A stretch of 9,297 bases of DNA, taken from CAZUGA01 sp964626505 (GTDB lineage Bacteria > Pseudomonadota > Gammaproteobacteria > Methylococcales > UBA1147). How positions within the stretch are numbered: the stretch's first letter is position 1; each line of letters starts with the position of its first letter. The DNA is taken from the NCBI GenBank assembly GCA_964626505.1, contig CAZVFR010000142.1, positions 1 through 9,297 of the forward strand, in the 5' to 3' direction. The position numbers were made by a program, and so were the translations under genes. Below are positions 1 to 7,495 of the stretch, one piece after another. Below the pieces are notes generated by a model, which saw only the letters and a list, made by a program, of their open reading frames with translations, was not told the DNA's origin and did no database searches.

Positions 1-990
1 ATGCAAGCGCTTGCCGATACGGAGCAGACGCTTTCTGAAATACACAGACTCAAAGATTATATTAGCCAAAAAATAATAGGGCAGACGGCCCTGGTAGACA
101 GTATGCTGATCGCGCTGTTAGCGGACGGACATATTCTGGTTGAAGGTGCACCCGGGCTGGCGAAAACTCGCGCGATTAATGTGTTGAGCCAAGGTATAGA
201 GGCGGATTTTCATCGAGTGCAGTTCACTCCGGATCTATTGCCCGCGGATTTAACCGGTACCGAGATTTACCGTCCCCAAGATGGCTCGTTCCATTTTCAA
301 CGCGGACCCTTGTTTCATAATCTTATTCTTGCCGATGAAATTAACCGTTCACCCGCCAAAGTGCAGGCGGCGCTATTGGAAGCCATGGCTGAACGTCATA
401 TCACAGTCGGTAACGAGACTTACCAATTACCCGAGTTGTACATGGTGATGGCAACGCAAAACCCGATTGAGCAGGAAGGTACTTATCCATTACCCGAAGC
501 CCAGCTGGATCGATTTATGCTCTATTTGAAAATCGATTATCCGGCTGCTGAACACGAAAGGGAAATTCTAAAACTTGCACGCAACGAGGCGCGCCAGATT
601 GATAAGACTTTGGAAACTGCATTCAAAGCAGTATCCCGGCAAAGCATTATCGCAGCCAGAAACGAGGTATTGGAAACCTATATGGCGGAAAACCTCGAGG
701 AGTATTTGCTGCAAATTGTGCTGGCTACGCGCAATCCGGCCAGTTATGGTAGCGATCTGGCTCAGTGGTTGCTGTACGGGGCAAGCCCACGCGCGACCAT
801 TGCATTGGATCGCTGTGCCAGAGCCAAAGCCTGGTTAGACGGCCGGGATTTTGTTGCACCCGAAGATATCCAGTCCATGGTGGGTGATGTGTTGCGGCAC
901 CGGATCATTTTGTCTTATGAGGCCGAAGCCGAAGGCGTAACAACAGATCGCTTTATTAACGAGTTGATTGCGCGCATCGCGGTGCCTTGA
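1..990 (+). CDS. moxR: MoxR-family AAA+ ATPase
   Basis: Cytoplasmic AAA+ ATPase of the MoxR family (AAA_3 type, 329 residues, normal length). Family members act as chaperones that mature or insert cofactors into partner proteins, usually ones with vWA domains. Visible motifs: Walker A GAPGLAKT at residues 49-56, Walker B LILADEIN at 108-115 with the DE pair, sensor 1 ATQNP at 151-155, an LDRF arginine-finger region at 169-172, and sensor 2 GASPRA at 260-265. The C-terminal lid runs from about residue 205. The ATG is the first base of the window; the N-terminal helix leading to IIGQ (25-28) has the usual spacing for the family, so the gene is probably complete, but its ribosome site and promoter are outside. 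It heads a tight plus-strand cluster with DUF58 and vWA genes, its typical partners. The specific substrate cannot be inferred. Family assignment is very secure. Confidence 0.96.
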   Translation: MQALADTEQTLSEIHRLKDYISQKIIGQTALVDSMLIALLADGHILVEGAPGLAKTRAINVLSQGIEADFHRVQFTPDLLPADLTGTEIYRPQDGSFHFQRGPLFHNLILADEINRSPAKVQAALLEAMAERHITVGNETYQLPELYMVMATQNPIEQEGTYPLPEAQLDRFMLYLKIDYPAAEHEREILKLARNEARQIDKTLETAFKAVSRQSIIAARNEVLETYMAENLEEYLLQIVLATRNPASYGSDLAQWLLYGASPRATIALDRCARAKAWLDGRDFVAPEDIQSMVGDVLRHRIILSYEAEAEGVTTDRFINELIARIAVP

Positions 991-2000
991 AATTGGTCGG
1001 ATTTAAGCTTTCCCGTGGTATTGACCGGAGCCCGGCGGACAAATCGTTTTCACAAAACAGTGGCGACGGTATCGTACAAATCAGTTTGCAGGAATTGGTG
1101 CAGTTGAGCCGTTCCGCGGGTAACGTTGCCATGGACAAGCTTTCCATCCGTTCCATACTCAGCGGAAACTATCTGTCAAAAGTTAAAGGGCGCGGAATGG
1201 AGTTTGACGAAGTCCGCATGTACATGCCGGGCGATGATGTCAGAAGTCTGGACTGGCGGGTCACGGCCAGAACCGGTAAGCCGCACACCAAGCTCTATCG
1301 CGAGGAGCGCGAACGGCCCGTGTTTATCTCGGTGGACTATCGCTCGGCAATGTTCTTCGCGACACGTGGGGTATTTAAATCAGTGCTCGCAGCGAAACTT
1401 GCGGCGTTGATCGCTTGGGGCGGCAATCACCATAGCGACCGGGTTGGCGGTCAAATCTTTACCGATACAGAAACGCTGGAGTTCAAACCCCGCCGTGGTA
1501 AACAGGCAATCTTGCACTTGTTGAAACACCTGGCTGAACTTTCGTCGTTTTCCCGGCAACACGAAGCAACCGATGGCCAAGCACTAAACACGTCTAGTGC
1601 TGCGTTGAATATCGCGCTAAATCGCCTCTATCAACACGCCCGTCCGGGCAGTCTGATATTCATGATTGGAGATTTCCGCGGAATGAATGTTGCTGCTGAG
1701 GCTGTACTCGCGCGTTTGTCGCGTCATTGCGACTTGGTACTGGTGTTGGTTTATGACCGCTTCGAAAGCGATCTGCCATCCAAAGGTAGGTATCGAATCA
1801 GCTTTCGTGATCGCAAGTTCACGTTGAATACGAGGGATTCCGGTCTCGTATCGGAATACCACCAGAAGTTTCAGGATCGATACACTAAGTTGAGGTCCGT
1901 GGCTTTGAAAAACCGCATGCGGTTTCTGGCTTGTACGACGACCGATGAACCCCTGCAGGTTTTGCAGGGTTTGTTAGCACCGCCCACACAAGCGGCTTAG
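987..2000 (+). CDS. DUF58 domain protein (degenerate vWA-like)
   Basis: DUF58 protein of 337 residues, the usual direct partner of MoxR ATPases. The DUF58 signature occupies residues 68-90 (GRGMEFDEVRMYMPGDD, then RSLDW). It is followed by a vWA-like fold beginning with VFISVDYRSAM at 112-122, where the MIDAS DxSxS motif is degenerate (D117, but R119 in place of the first serine). A second hydrophobic strand, GSLIFMIGDFRG, lies at 221-232. No membrane segment or signal peptide is seen, so it is probably cytoplasmic. The start is TTG at 987, overlapping the moxR stop by four bases (TTGA), which suggests translational coupling; I see no Shine-Dalgarno sequence. The first in-frame ATG (1131) would remove the conserved-looking QISLQELVQL segment (31-40), so TTG is preferred. 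Its biochemical role is unknown; it may be a MoxR client or adaptor. Confidence 0.93.
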   Translation: MKLVGFKLSRGIDRSPADKSFSQNSGDGIVQISLQELVQLSRSAGNVAMDKLSIRSILSGNYLSKVKGRGMEFDEVRMYMPGDDVRSLDWRVTARTGKPHTKLYREERERPVFISVDYRSAMFFATRGVFKSVLAAKLAALIAWGGNHHSDRVGGQIFTDTETLEFKPRRGKQAILHLLKHLAELSSFSRQHEATDGQALNTSSAALNIALNRLYQHARPGSLIFMIGDFRGMNVAAEAVLARLSRHCDLVLVLVYDRFESDLPSKGRYRISFRDRKFTLNTRDSGLVSEYHQKFQDRYTKLRSVALKNRMRFLACTTTDEPLQVLQGLLAPPTQAA

Positions 2001-2006
2001 TTTGCC

Positions 2007-2486
2007 ATGGAAGCACCGCCGCTGCCTTTGCGCGATATTCATTTACCTGTGCCTCCGGGTTGGTGGCCGCTCGCGCCAGGCTGGTGGCTGTTGTTAAGCT
2101 CTTTGATTGTTGCAATGGTTGCTGGGATTTGGCTGAGGCGTGCGCTGAAATACAAATCGGTCAAGAAACTCGCGCGGCGAGAGTTTGCGGGCTTACGCCA
2201 AGATCAGCAATTATCGGATCGGGAAAAATTGCAGCAGGTATCGATTTTACTGCGCCGGATTAGCATCAGTGCTTTTCCACGTATCGATAGCGCCAGCCTA
2301 ACCGGTATCCGCTGGCTGGAGTTTCTAGACCAGTCGCTGGACGAGAAGCCATTTTCGCAAGGCCCTGGAAAAGTGTTGCTCGATGGACCCTACCGGCCGG
2401 CGGCGCAAATCGACCTAAATCCGGTATTCGACGCCTGTGAGCGATGGATCAAAGTATTGCCTAATAAAAAGCTTGGCCCGTCCTGA
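2007..2486 (+). CDS. DUF4381 single-pass membrane protein
   Basis: Small membrane protein of 159 residues matching the DUF4381 pattern found between DUF58 and vWA genes in gammaproteobacterial Bat clusters. A proline-rich N-terminus with a repeated PGWW motif (17-20 and 24-27) leads into one hydrophobic segment at about 26-43. A strongly basic stretch follows (RRALKYKSVKK, 44-54), so the C-terminal domain is predicted to be cytoplasmic. That domain carries the family-like LTGIRWLEFLD motif at 98-108 and a conserved-looking LLDGPYRP at 124-131. It starts six bases after the DUF58 stop; no clear Shine-Dalgarno sequence is visible, so translation may depend on coupling. Function is unknown; inferred to be a membrane adaptor between the cytoplasmic MoxR/DUF58 pair and the periplasmic vWA proteins. 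Confidence 0.85.
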   Translation: MEAPPLPLRDIHLPVPPGWWPLAPGWWLLLSSLIVAMVAGIWLRRALKYKSVKKLARREFAGLRQDQQLSDREKLQQVSILLRRISISAFPRIDSASLTGIRWLEFLDQSLDEKPFSQGPGKVLLDGPYRPAAQIDLNPVFDACERWIKVLPNKKLGPS

Positions 2487-2527
2487 GTTCATGAAGACGT
2501 TGACGCTGAACCTTGGAATTCTCGACC

Positions 2528-3571
2528 ATGCTTGAGTTCGAATGGCCTTGGATGTTCGCGGCTACCTTTTTGCCTTGGTTAGTGCGTTGGATGTTGCCCG
2601 CGGTGAGCGCCGAGAACGCCGCGGCATTGAAGGTCCCGTTTGCGGAGGGTCTGGAATCCCTGGATAAAAACCCTAGGGATTTACCGATGACGCGGTGGTT
2701 ATTTTGGTTGGCGCTATTGGTTTGGGTTTTGTTGATTCTAGCCAGCTCGCGGCCTAAGTGGATGGGTGAACCCATACAACAAGCGATCAGCGGGCGTGAT
2801 TTGCTGATGGCGGTTGATTTGTCCGGAAGCATGCAAGTCAAAGATTTTGTCGTTGAACAGCGGCAGGTGGATCGTTTGTCCGCAACCAAACAGATTGCCG
2901 GCCAATTTATACACCGGCGGGTTGGCGATAGAATCGGGTTGATCCTTTTTGGTGACCAGGCCTACCTGCAAACTCCATTGACATTCGATAGAAAAACGGT
3001 AATTACACTATTGAATGAAGCAGTCATCGGTTTGGCGGGAGAAAAGACCGCCATAGGTGATGCGATCGGTTTGGCGGTGAAGCGCTTGCGCAAGAACGAC
3101 ACCAACCAACGGGTCTTGATTTTGTTGACGGATGGGGCCAATACGGCCGGTTCTGTATCACCGTTGAAAGCAGCGGAACTGGCTGCCAGTGAGGGGCTCA
3201 AAATCTATACTATCGGGATCGGTGCCGACGAAATGATCGTGCGCAACTTTTTTGGCGCGCAGCGTGTTAATCCCTCTCGAGATCTCGACGAAAAAACCCT
3301 AACCTCAATTGCAGAATTGACCGGAGGACGTTATTTTCGTGCCCGCGATACTAGTGCATTGGCCACGATTTACGCTTTGCTGGACACTTTGGAACCCGTG
3401 GAAAAAGATAAGCAGTATTTTCGCCCGCAGAAAGAGTTATATCCATGGCCATTAGCGATAGCCATCGGGATTGTATTAGTGATTGCTGTTTTTAAATTGA
3501 GTCCGAATATACCGCGCTTTGGTGCACGCAAGATAAATGATGCAACAGCAGACCCCGCAGGGTTGAATTAA
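2528..3571 (+). CDS. batA: BatA-like membrane-anchored vWA protein
   Basis: Membrane-anchored von Willebrand factor A protein, 347 residues from ATG 2528. Layout: hydrophobic segment at about 5-24, a second at 57-73, the vWA domain at about 91-290, and a third membrane segment at 308-323 followed by a basic tail. The MIDAS metal site looks intact: DLSGSM (97-102), TPLT (149-152) and TDGANT (201-206). The stretch FFGAQRVNPSRDLDEKTL near 241-258, ending in the GGRYFRA region (266-272), is typical of BatA. Basic residues after the third segment suggest a cytoplasmic C-terminus and a periplasmic vWA domain (inference). An in-frame TTG at 2513 would add five residues; ATG 2528 is preferred because family members begin with a similar aromatic 'EFxWPW' N-terminus. 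The stop codon abuts the ATG of the next gene with no gap. Ligand or partner is unknown; it likely acts with BatB. Confidence 0.93.
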   Translation: MLEFEWPWMFAATFLPWLVRWMLPAVSAENAAALKVPFAEGLESLDKNPRDLPMTRWLFWLALLVWVLLILASSRPKWMGEPIQQAISGRDLLMAVDLSGSMQVKDFVVEQRQVDRLSATKQIAGQFIHRRVGDRIGLILFGDQAYLQTPLTFDRKTVITLLNEAVIGLAGEKTAIGDAIGLAVKRLRKNDTNQRVLILLTDGANTAGSVSPLKAAELAASEGLKIYTIGIGADEMIVRNFFGAQRVNPSRDLDEKTLTSIAELTGGRYFRARDTSALATIYALLDTLEPVEKDKQYFRPQKELYPWPLAIAIGIVLVIAVFKLSPNIPRFGARKINDATADPAGLN

Positions 3572-5410
3572 ATGACTATGGGCGACTTTAATTTTGCCGC
3601 GTTTCACTTCCTAAGGCCGGGTTGGTTTTGGGCGCTGATGCCGTTTTTGGTAGTGGCCATCATATGGGCACGGCAGCGTTTGTCGCGGGGTAGCTGGGTT
3701 TCGGTTTGCGACGACCGATTGTTGCCGTATATCCTCGAAGACAGCAATGCCCAGGATGCGCGTTGGCCATTATGTGCGTTTTTGTTTACCGGTACTTTGT
3801 GCGTGGTAGCATTGGCGGGCCCAACTTGGGAACAACGCCCCTCCCCCGTGTTCCGTAACGAATCCGCTGTGGTGATCGTGCTGGATTTATCGCGCTCCAT
3901 GGACGTAGCTGATATCAAACCCAGTCGCTTGCAGCGGGCACGTTACAAGATTTCGGATATTCTAAAACTACGTAAAGACGGCCAAACGGCATTGGTGGTT
4001 TATGCGGCCGAAGCATTTACGGTGACCCCGTTAACGGACGATACGGAGACGATCCAGAACCAATTGTCCGCACTGACAACTCGCATGATGCCGGCTCAAG
4101 GTAGCCGCGCGGATATTGCGTTGCGTCGCGCTGGAGACCTATTGAAACAGGCTGGAATGACAGAAGGAAGTATCTTGTTAGTTACCGACGGAACAGATAC
4201 TTCCGTGCGCCAGGTTGCCAAGCAATTGAACGCTGAGGGTTACAAGGTATCGGTACTCGGTGTCGGAACATCTGAGGGTGCGCCGATTTCTGAATCCAAT
4301 GGAGGATTTGTAAAAGACGCTTCCGGCAATATTGTCATTTCCAAATTATTGGATGTAGAGCTGGCCAGGCTTGCTGGTGATGGCGGTGGTATCTATCAAT
4401 TGCTCAGCGCCGATAGCCGAGACGTTAAGACACTGATCTCTGTGTTCGACGTAAACCTGCATCGGGAACGAACGCAGGCTGGCGATTTACACATTGACCA
4501 ATGGGAAGAAGCCGGGCCTTGGCTTTTACTTGCGGTGCTTCCGCTTGCATCCCTGGCGTTTAGGCGGGGTTATTTGCTGGTGTTGGTGTGTTTGTTATTC
4601 CCGCTTCCGAATCAGGCCTATGCCTTGGAGTGGGCCGATTTATGGAAGACTCAGGACCAACAGGCCTACGACGCTTACCAAAACGGAAACACCGGTAAAG
4701 CGGCTGAACTATTCCAGAATTCGGAATGGAAGGCAGCGGCCGAGTACGCCAACCAACAATACGAAAATGTGCTGCAATCACTGGCCGAAAAGGATGATGC
4801 GGTAAGTCACTATAACCGTGGAAATGCTCTGAGTCGGCTTGGGCGATTTCCTGAAGCGCTGGACGCTTACGGTAGTGCTCTGGACAAAGATTCAGGCGAC
4901 GAGGATGCGCGTTATAACAAGGAAATTATAGAAAAATTATTGGAGCAGCAAAAACAGAAGGGTCAAAGTCAGTCAAAAGATGGGTCTGATGAAAATAACG
5001 AGTCGAATAAGACCGGTAATCAGAACACCAATAATCAGTCGGGTGATGATCAGCGTGATGCAAACCCGTCAGATCAGCGGCAATCCGGACAAGACGCTCA
5101 ACATTCACAGGATAATACGAATTCCGGACAAGAGCAGGAGCCGCCTTCGCAACAGTCCCAGGAAAATGACGATGGTGGTGATGAGCAGGACGCCCATCGC
5201 GCGGAAAACCAAGAAAGCGCCGAACAAGGCGATGAAAATGCACCACAAGCCGCAGCGGGAGAAACCGATTCTGAAAAGGAAATACAGCAGGCAAATGAGC
5301 AATGGTTGCGCAGAATCCCGGATGATCCGGGCGGGCTTTTACGGCGTAAATTTAAGTATCAGTACAAACAACGCGGGGCCCGTTCACCCAGTGGAGCAGA
5401 CTCTTGGTAG
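3572..5410 (+). CDS. batB: BatB–BatC fusion: vWA domain plus TPR protein
   Basis: A 612-residue fusion of a BatB-type vWA protein with a BatC-type TPR protein. Hydrophobic segments lie at about 17-33 and 67-83. The vWA domain spans roughly 98-300 with an intact-looking MIDAS: DLSRSM (105-110), TPLTDD (152-157), TDGTDT (205-210). Two more hydrophobic segments follow at 315-330 and 334-350, separated by a basic RR (331-332). Residues about 360-450 contain TPR-like helices, clearest at HYNRGNALSRLGRFPEALDA (413-432). From about 456 to 575 the chain is low-complexity, rich in Q, N, D, E, S and G and presumably disordered. It ends in an ordered-looking basic segment, EQWLRRIPDDPGGLLRRKF (576-594), common in this family. 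Positive-inside reasoning puts both vWA and TPR parts in the periplasm. The ATG directly follows the batA stop; CAGGG about ten bases upstream may serve as ribosome site, and a second ATG lies two codons in. Confidence 0.93.
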   Translation: MTMGDFNFAAFHFLRPGWFWALMPFLVVAIIWARQRLSRGSWVSVCDDRLLPYILEDSNAQDARWPLCAFLFTGTLCVVALAGPTWEQRPSPVFRNESAVVIVLDLSRSMDVADIKPSRLQRARYKISDILKLRKDGQTALVVYAAEAFTVTPLTDDTETIQNQLSALTTRMMPAQGSRADIALRRAGDLLKQAGMTEGSILLVTDGTDTSVRQVAKQLNAEGYKVSVLGVGTSEGAPISESNGGFVKDASGNIVISKLLDVELARLAGDGGGIYQLLSADSRDVKTLISVFDVNLHRERTQAGDLHIDQWEEAGPWLLLAVLPLASLAFRRGYLLVLVCLLFPLPNQAYALEWADLWKTQDQQAYDAYQNGNTGKAAELFQNSEWKAAAEYANQQYENVLQSLAEKDDAVSHYNRGNALSRLGRFPEALDAYGSALDKDSGDEDARYNKEIIEKLLEQQKQKGQSQSKDGSDENNESNKTGNQNTNNQSGDDQRDANPSDQRQSGQDAQHSQDNTNSGQEQEPPSQQSQENDDGGDEQDAHRAENQESAEQGDENAPQAAAGETDSEKEIQQANEQWLRRIPDDPGGLLRRKFKYQYKQRGARSPSGADSW

Positions 5411-5416
5411 AATCCT

Positions 5417-5423
5417 GGGCGGA
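5417..5423 (+). promoter_or_regulatory. Probable ribosome-binding site of batD
   Basis: GGGCGGA lies nine bases before ATG 5433. It is an imperfect Shine-Dalgarno sequence but better than anything in front of the alternative ATG at 5496, and it is the main reason for choosing the upstream start of batD. Confidence 0.45.
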
Positions 5424-5432
5424 AATCCGAAC

Positions 5433-7196
5433 ATGAGTAGTCATAAATCGATCCACACCTTAAATTGTCTACAGCGTGGTATCTCCACAGCTAGAATGCG
5501 TCGGTTGCTGCTAGCTATGTGTTTGCTCATATCTTTTTTAGCACCTGGATTAATGGCAGCGGAAATTCGGGTTTCCGTGGATCGCAACCCGGTGCAGCTG
5601 AACGAATCGTTCAACCTGATATTCTCGGCATCCGAATCGCCGGACGATGACCCGAATTTTTCGGTGCTTGGAGCCCAATTCGAAATACTTAACCAAAGTC
5701 AGAGTAACAATATATCGGTGATAAATGGCAGCTATACCAGATCAATTACTTGGACATTATCGGTAATAGCGAAACAAGCCGGCAGTCTGGTTATTCCGTC
5801 TATCCCATTCGGCGATGACATGAGCACGCCAGCTACGGTGAGGGTATTGGTATCTGTAGCGCCGCAGTCGGGCCACGACGAAGAAATATTCTTGGATGTT
5901 TCTGCCGAACCGGATGATCCGTATGTGCAGGCACAAGTAATATACACAGTACAGATATTTCGCCGGATTGATTTTGCTCAGGCCAACTTAAACGAGCCGG
6001 TTCTGGCTGGCGGCGTGGTCGAAAAGTTGGGTGAAGACAGTAATTTTTCTACTGAGCGCAACGGTGTGTATTACTCTGTTACGCAACGGAAGTATGCGAT
6101 ATTTCCGCAGAAAAGCGGTCCAGCGACCATAGAACCTCTGGTGATGACCGCGGATATTTTAATGACCAGACGTAGCGGATTCTTCAATCGGCAAATGACC
6201 CGCAGTAAACGCATTGTATCCAAGCCTGTCGAGCTGACTGTCAAATCGGTTCCAGCCGAATTTACCGGTAAACACTGGCTTCCCGCGGAAGAAGTCCACC
6301 TTAGCGAAAGCTGGTCCGAGGAACCGCCGTCCGTTAAGGTTGGCGAACCGATAACTCATACGGTAACGCTTTTGGTCAAGGGTACTCAGCTCAGTCAACT
6401 GCCGGAATTGCCAAGCCTCCAAATAGACGCAAAAGATCAACGTTTCATGAAGCAATACCCGGATCAACCGGTGCTGAAGGATAAAAAGGACAATGATGGA
6501 ATAATCAGTTTTCGAGAGCAAAAGACCGTTCTAATACCATCGAAGCCCGGTGAGTTTAGCGTGCGTGGTATAGAGATAATTTGGTGGAATACTAAAACCG
6601 ACCGCATGGAAGTTGCGAGATTAGCTGATTCGGTCATACACGGATTACCCTCAGCGGAGCAGAATCGCACGCAAGCGCCCGGTATTCCAAATGACACTCC
6701 TAGTGCTGAATCAGCACCTAAACCTAGGGCCAATAACTTGCCTAATGACACCGAAGTCGAGTCAGTATTGTGGCGATGGGTGGCGTTGTTTCTGGCGCTG
6801 GGTTGGGGGGGAACCTTGGTTTATTTATTCGTGTCCAGTCGCGGTACAAAGCAAAAATCGATCGATTCACCCGTGTTGGAAAATAGTAGCAGTTTCGTTC
6901 GCCAGCTAAAACAAGCCTGCCGTGAGAAGAATCCGGATCAAGCCAAAGATGCCCTCTTGGGATGGGCGAAATATCGGTGGCCGGAGACACCACCGGGAAG
7001 TTTATCGGCGTTGGCGTTTCGTTGTGATGGCAGGTTGAGCGAAGAAGTTCAGCGCCTTAGTCGCTTGCTTTACAGCCGCGTTGACGAGAACTGGTCGGGA
7101 ACCGCGTGCTGGGATGCGTTCAAAATTTTTCAGGCGAACAAGTCGCAACGGTCGGTAGCTAATAAGGCTAGCTTAGAGCCGCTGTATAAGGTTTAA
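5433..7196 (+). CDS. batD: BatD-like (BatD/oxygen-tolerance family) membrane protein
   Basis: BatD-family protein, 587 residues from ATG 5433. A signal-peptide-like hydrophobic stretch (RRLLLAMCLLISFLAPGLMA, 23-42) precedes AEIRVSVDRNPVQLNESF, the usual beginning of the mature BatD chain. Residues about 43-440 form a large beta-rich region predicted to be periplasmic. A Pro/Asn/Ala-rich linker (about 408-440) leads to one membrane segment at about 446-467, followed by SSRGTKQKS and a 115-residue helical cytoplasmic domain with the WAKYRWP and L-S-x-L-x-x-x-L-Y elements. ATG 5433 lies 22 bases past batB and has a Shine-Dalgarno-like sequence. ATG 5496 (566 residues, starting MRRLLLAM) would give a more standard signal peptide and is a real alternative. 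It is the last gene of the cluster. It probably scaffolds BatA/BatB in the envelope (inference); no catalytic motif is seen. Confidence 0.9.
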   Translation: MSSHKSIHTLNCLQRGISTARMRRLLLAMCLLISFLAPGLMAAEIRVSVDRNPVQLNESFNLIFSASESPDDDPNFSVLGAQFEILNQSQSNNISVINGSYTRSITWTLSVIAKQAGSLVIPSIPFGDDMSTPATVRVLVSVAPQSGHDEEIFLDVSAEPDDPYVQAQVIYTVQIFRRIDFAQANLNEPVLAGGVVEKLGEDSNFSTERNGVYYSVTQRKYAIFPQKSGPATIEPLVMTADILMTRRSGFFNRQMTRSKRIVSKPVELTVKSVPAEFTGKHWLPAEEVHLSESWSEEPPSVKVGEPITHTVTLLVKGTQLSQLPELPSLQIDAKDQRFMKQYPDQPVLKDKKDNDGIISFREQKTVLIPSKPGEFSVRGIEIIWWNTKTDRMEVARLADSVIHGLPSAEQNRTQAPGIPNDTPSAESAPKPRANNLPNDTEVESVLWRWVALFLALGWGGTLVYLFVSSRGTKQKSIDSPVLENSSSFVRQLKQACREKNPDQAKDALLGWAKYRWPETPPGSLSALAFRCDGRLSEEVQRLSRLLYSRVDENWSGTACWDAFKIFQANKSQRSVANKASLEPLYKV

Positions 7197-7215
7197 CCAC
7201 GCCGATTTGTAGAGA

Positions 7216-7404
7216 TTATTCTGGTGGGATGCAGTTGAGAAATTCTTTAATCGCCGTAGCGGTATCCGCAGTGTTTCCGTAACACGATAACATTCCATAA
7301 AACCCACGTAGCGCCTGTTCTTTGGAATACGGCGTCTGCTGGGCAATTTGGGTTGCTAATTCACTAGGAAATTGATCGATTCTTGTACGGTTTGGTGTAG
7401 ACAT
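7216..7404 (-). CDS. Possible small hypothetical protein (62 aa)
   Basis: Reading frame on the same strand as cysQ, convergent with batD and 19 bases from its stop. From the ATG at 7404 it encodes 62 residues. The composition looks protein-like: a polar N-terminus, then a probable helix (ELATQIAQQTPYSKEQALRG) and a second (ADTATAIKEFLNCI). There are two cysteines (C41, C57) and no membrane segment or signal peptide. An in-frame GTG at 7476 would extend it to 86 residues and place the start 19 bases after the cysQ stop, which would fit a third gene of the nudE–cysQ unit. Neither start has a good Shine-Dalgarno sequence. I do not recognise the family and give no function. No competing convincing gene occupies this interval, but chance openness over 60-86 codons cannot be excluded. 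Confidence 0.45.
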   Translation of the reverse strand: MSTPNRTRIDQFPSELATQIAQQTPYSKEQALRGFYGMLSCYGNTADTATAIKEFLNCIPPE

Positions 7405-7495
7405 GGGCTCAACAATTCTTCGCGTTGTGTCAGAGTTGCTATAAGCGTAGTCGAAAATGCCCCCAGGTTTAGGCACCTATGCGTTGGATTGACGA

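Noticed and set aside
2491..2535. 14-codon ATG frame between the DUF4381 gene and batA, ending inside batA
   Set aside because: It has no ribosome site and is too short to support as a peptide; at most it could aid coupling to the batA start.
2461..2889. Antisense 142-codon frame across the start of batA
   Set aside because: The product is Ser/Thr/Asn-rich without domain features and covers conserved BatA vWA codons on the other strand.
4926..5294. Antisense 122-codon frame rich in histidine
   Set aside because: It is the mirror of the biased Q/D/N codons of the batB tail; there is no ribosome site and the composition is not like a folded protein.
4980..5432. Open reading frame running in a second frame through the low-complexity tail of batB and into batD, giving an apparent 738-residue protein
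   Set aside because: The upstream part is a frame shadow of the Q/N/D/E-rich region with no signal peptide or domain. BatD homologues begin near the signal peptide, so the real start is 5433 or 5496.
6159..6521. Antisense 120-codon frame within batD
   Set aside because: It lies wholly within a well-supported gene, has no recognisable motif and no ribosome site.
7150..7220. Terminator between the convergent batD and minus-strand genes
   Set aside because: Only a weak GGCT/AGCC repeat inside the end of batD was found, with no GC-rich stem followed by a U-run on either strand.
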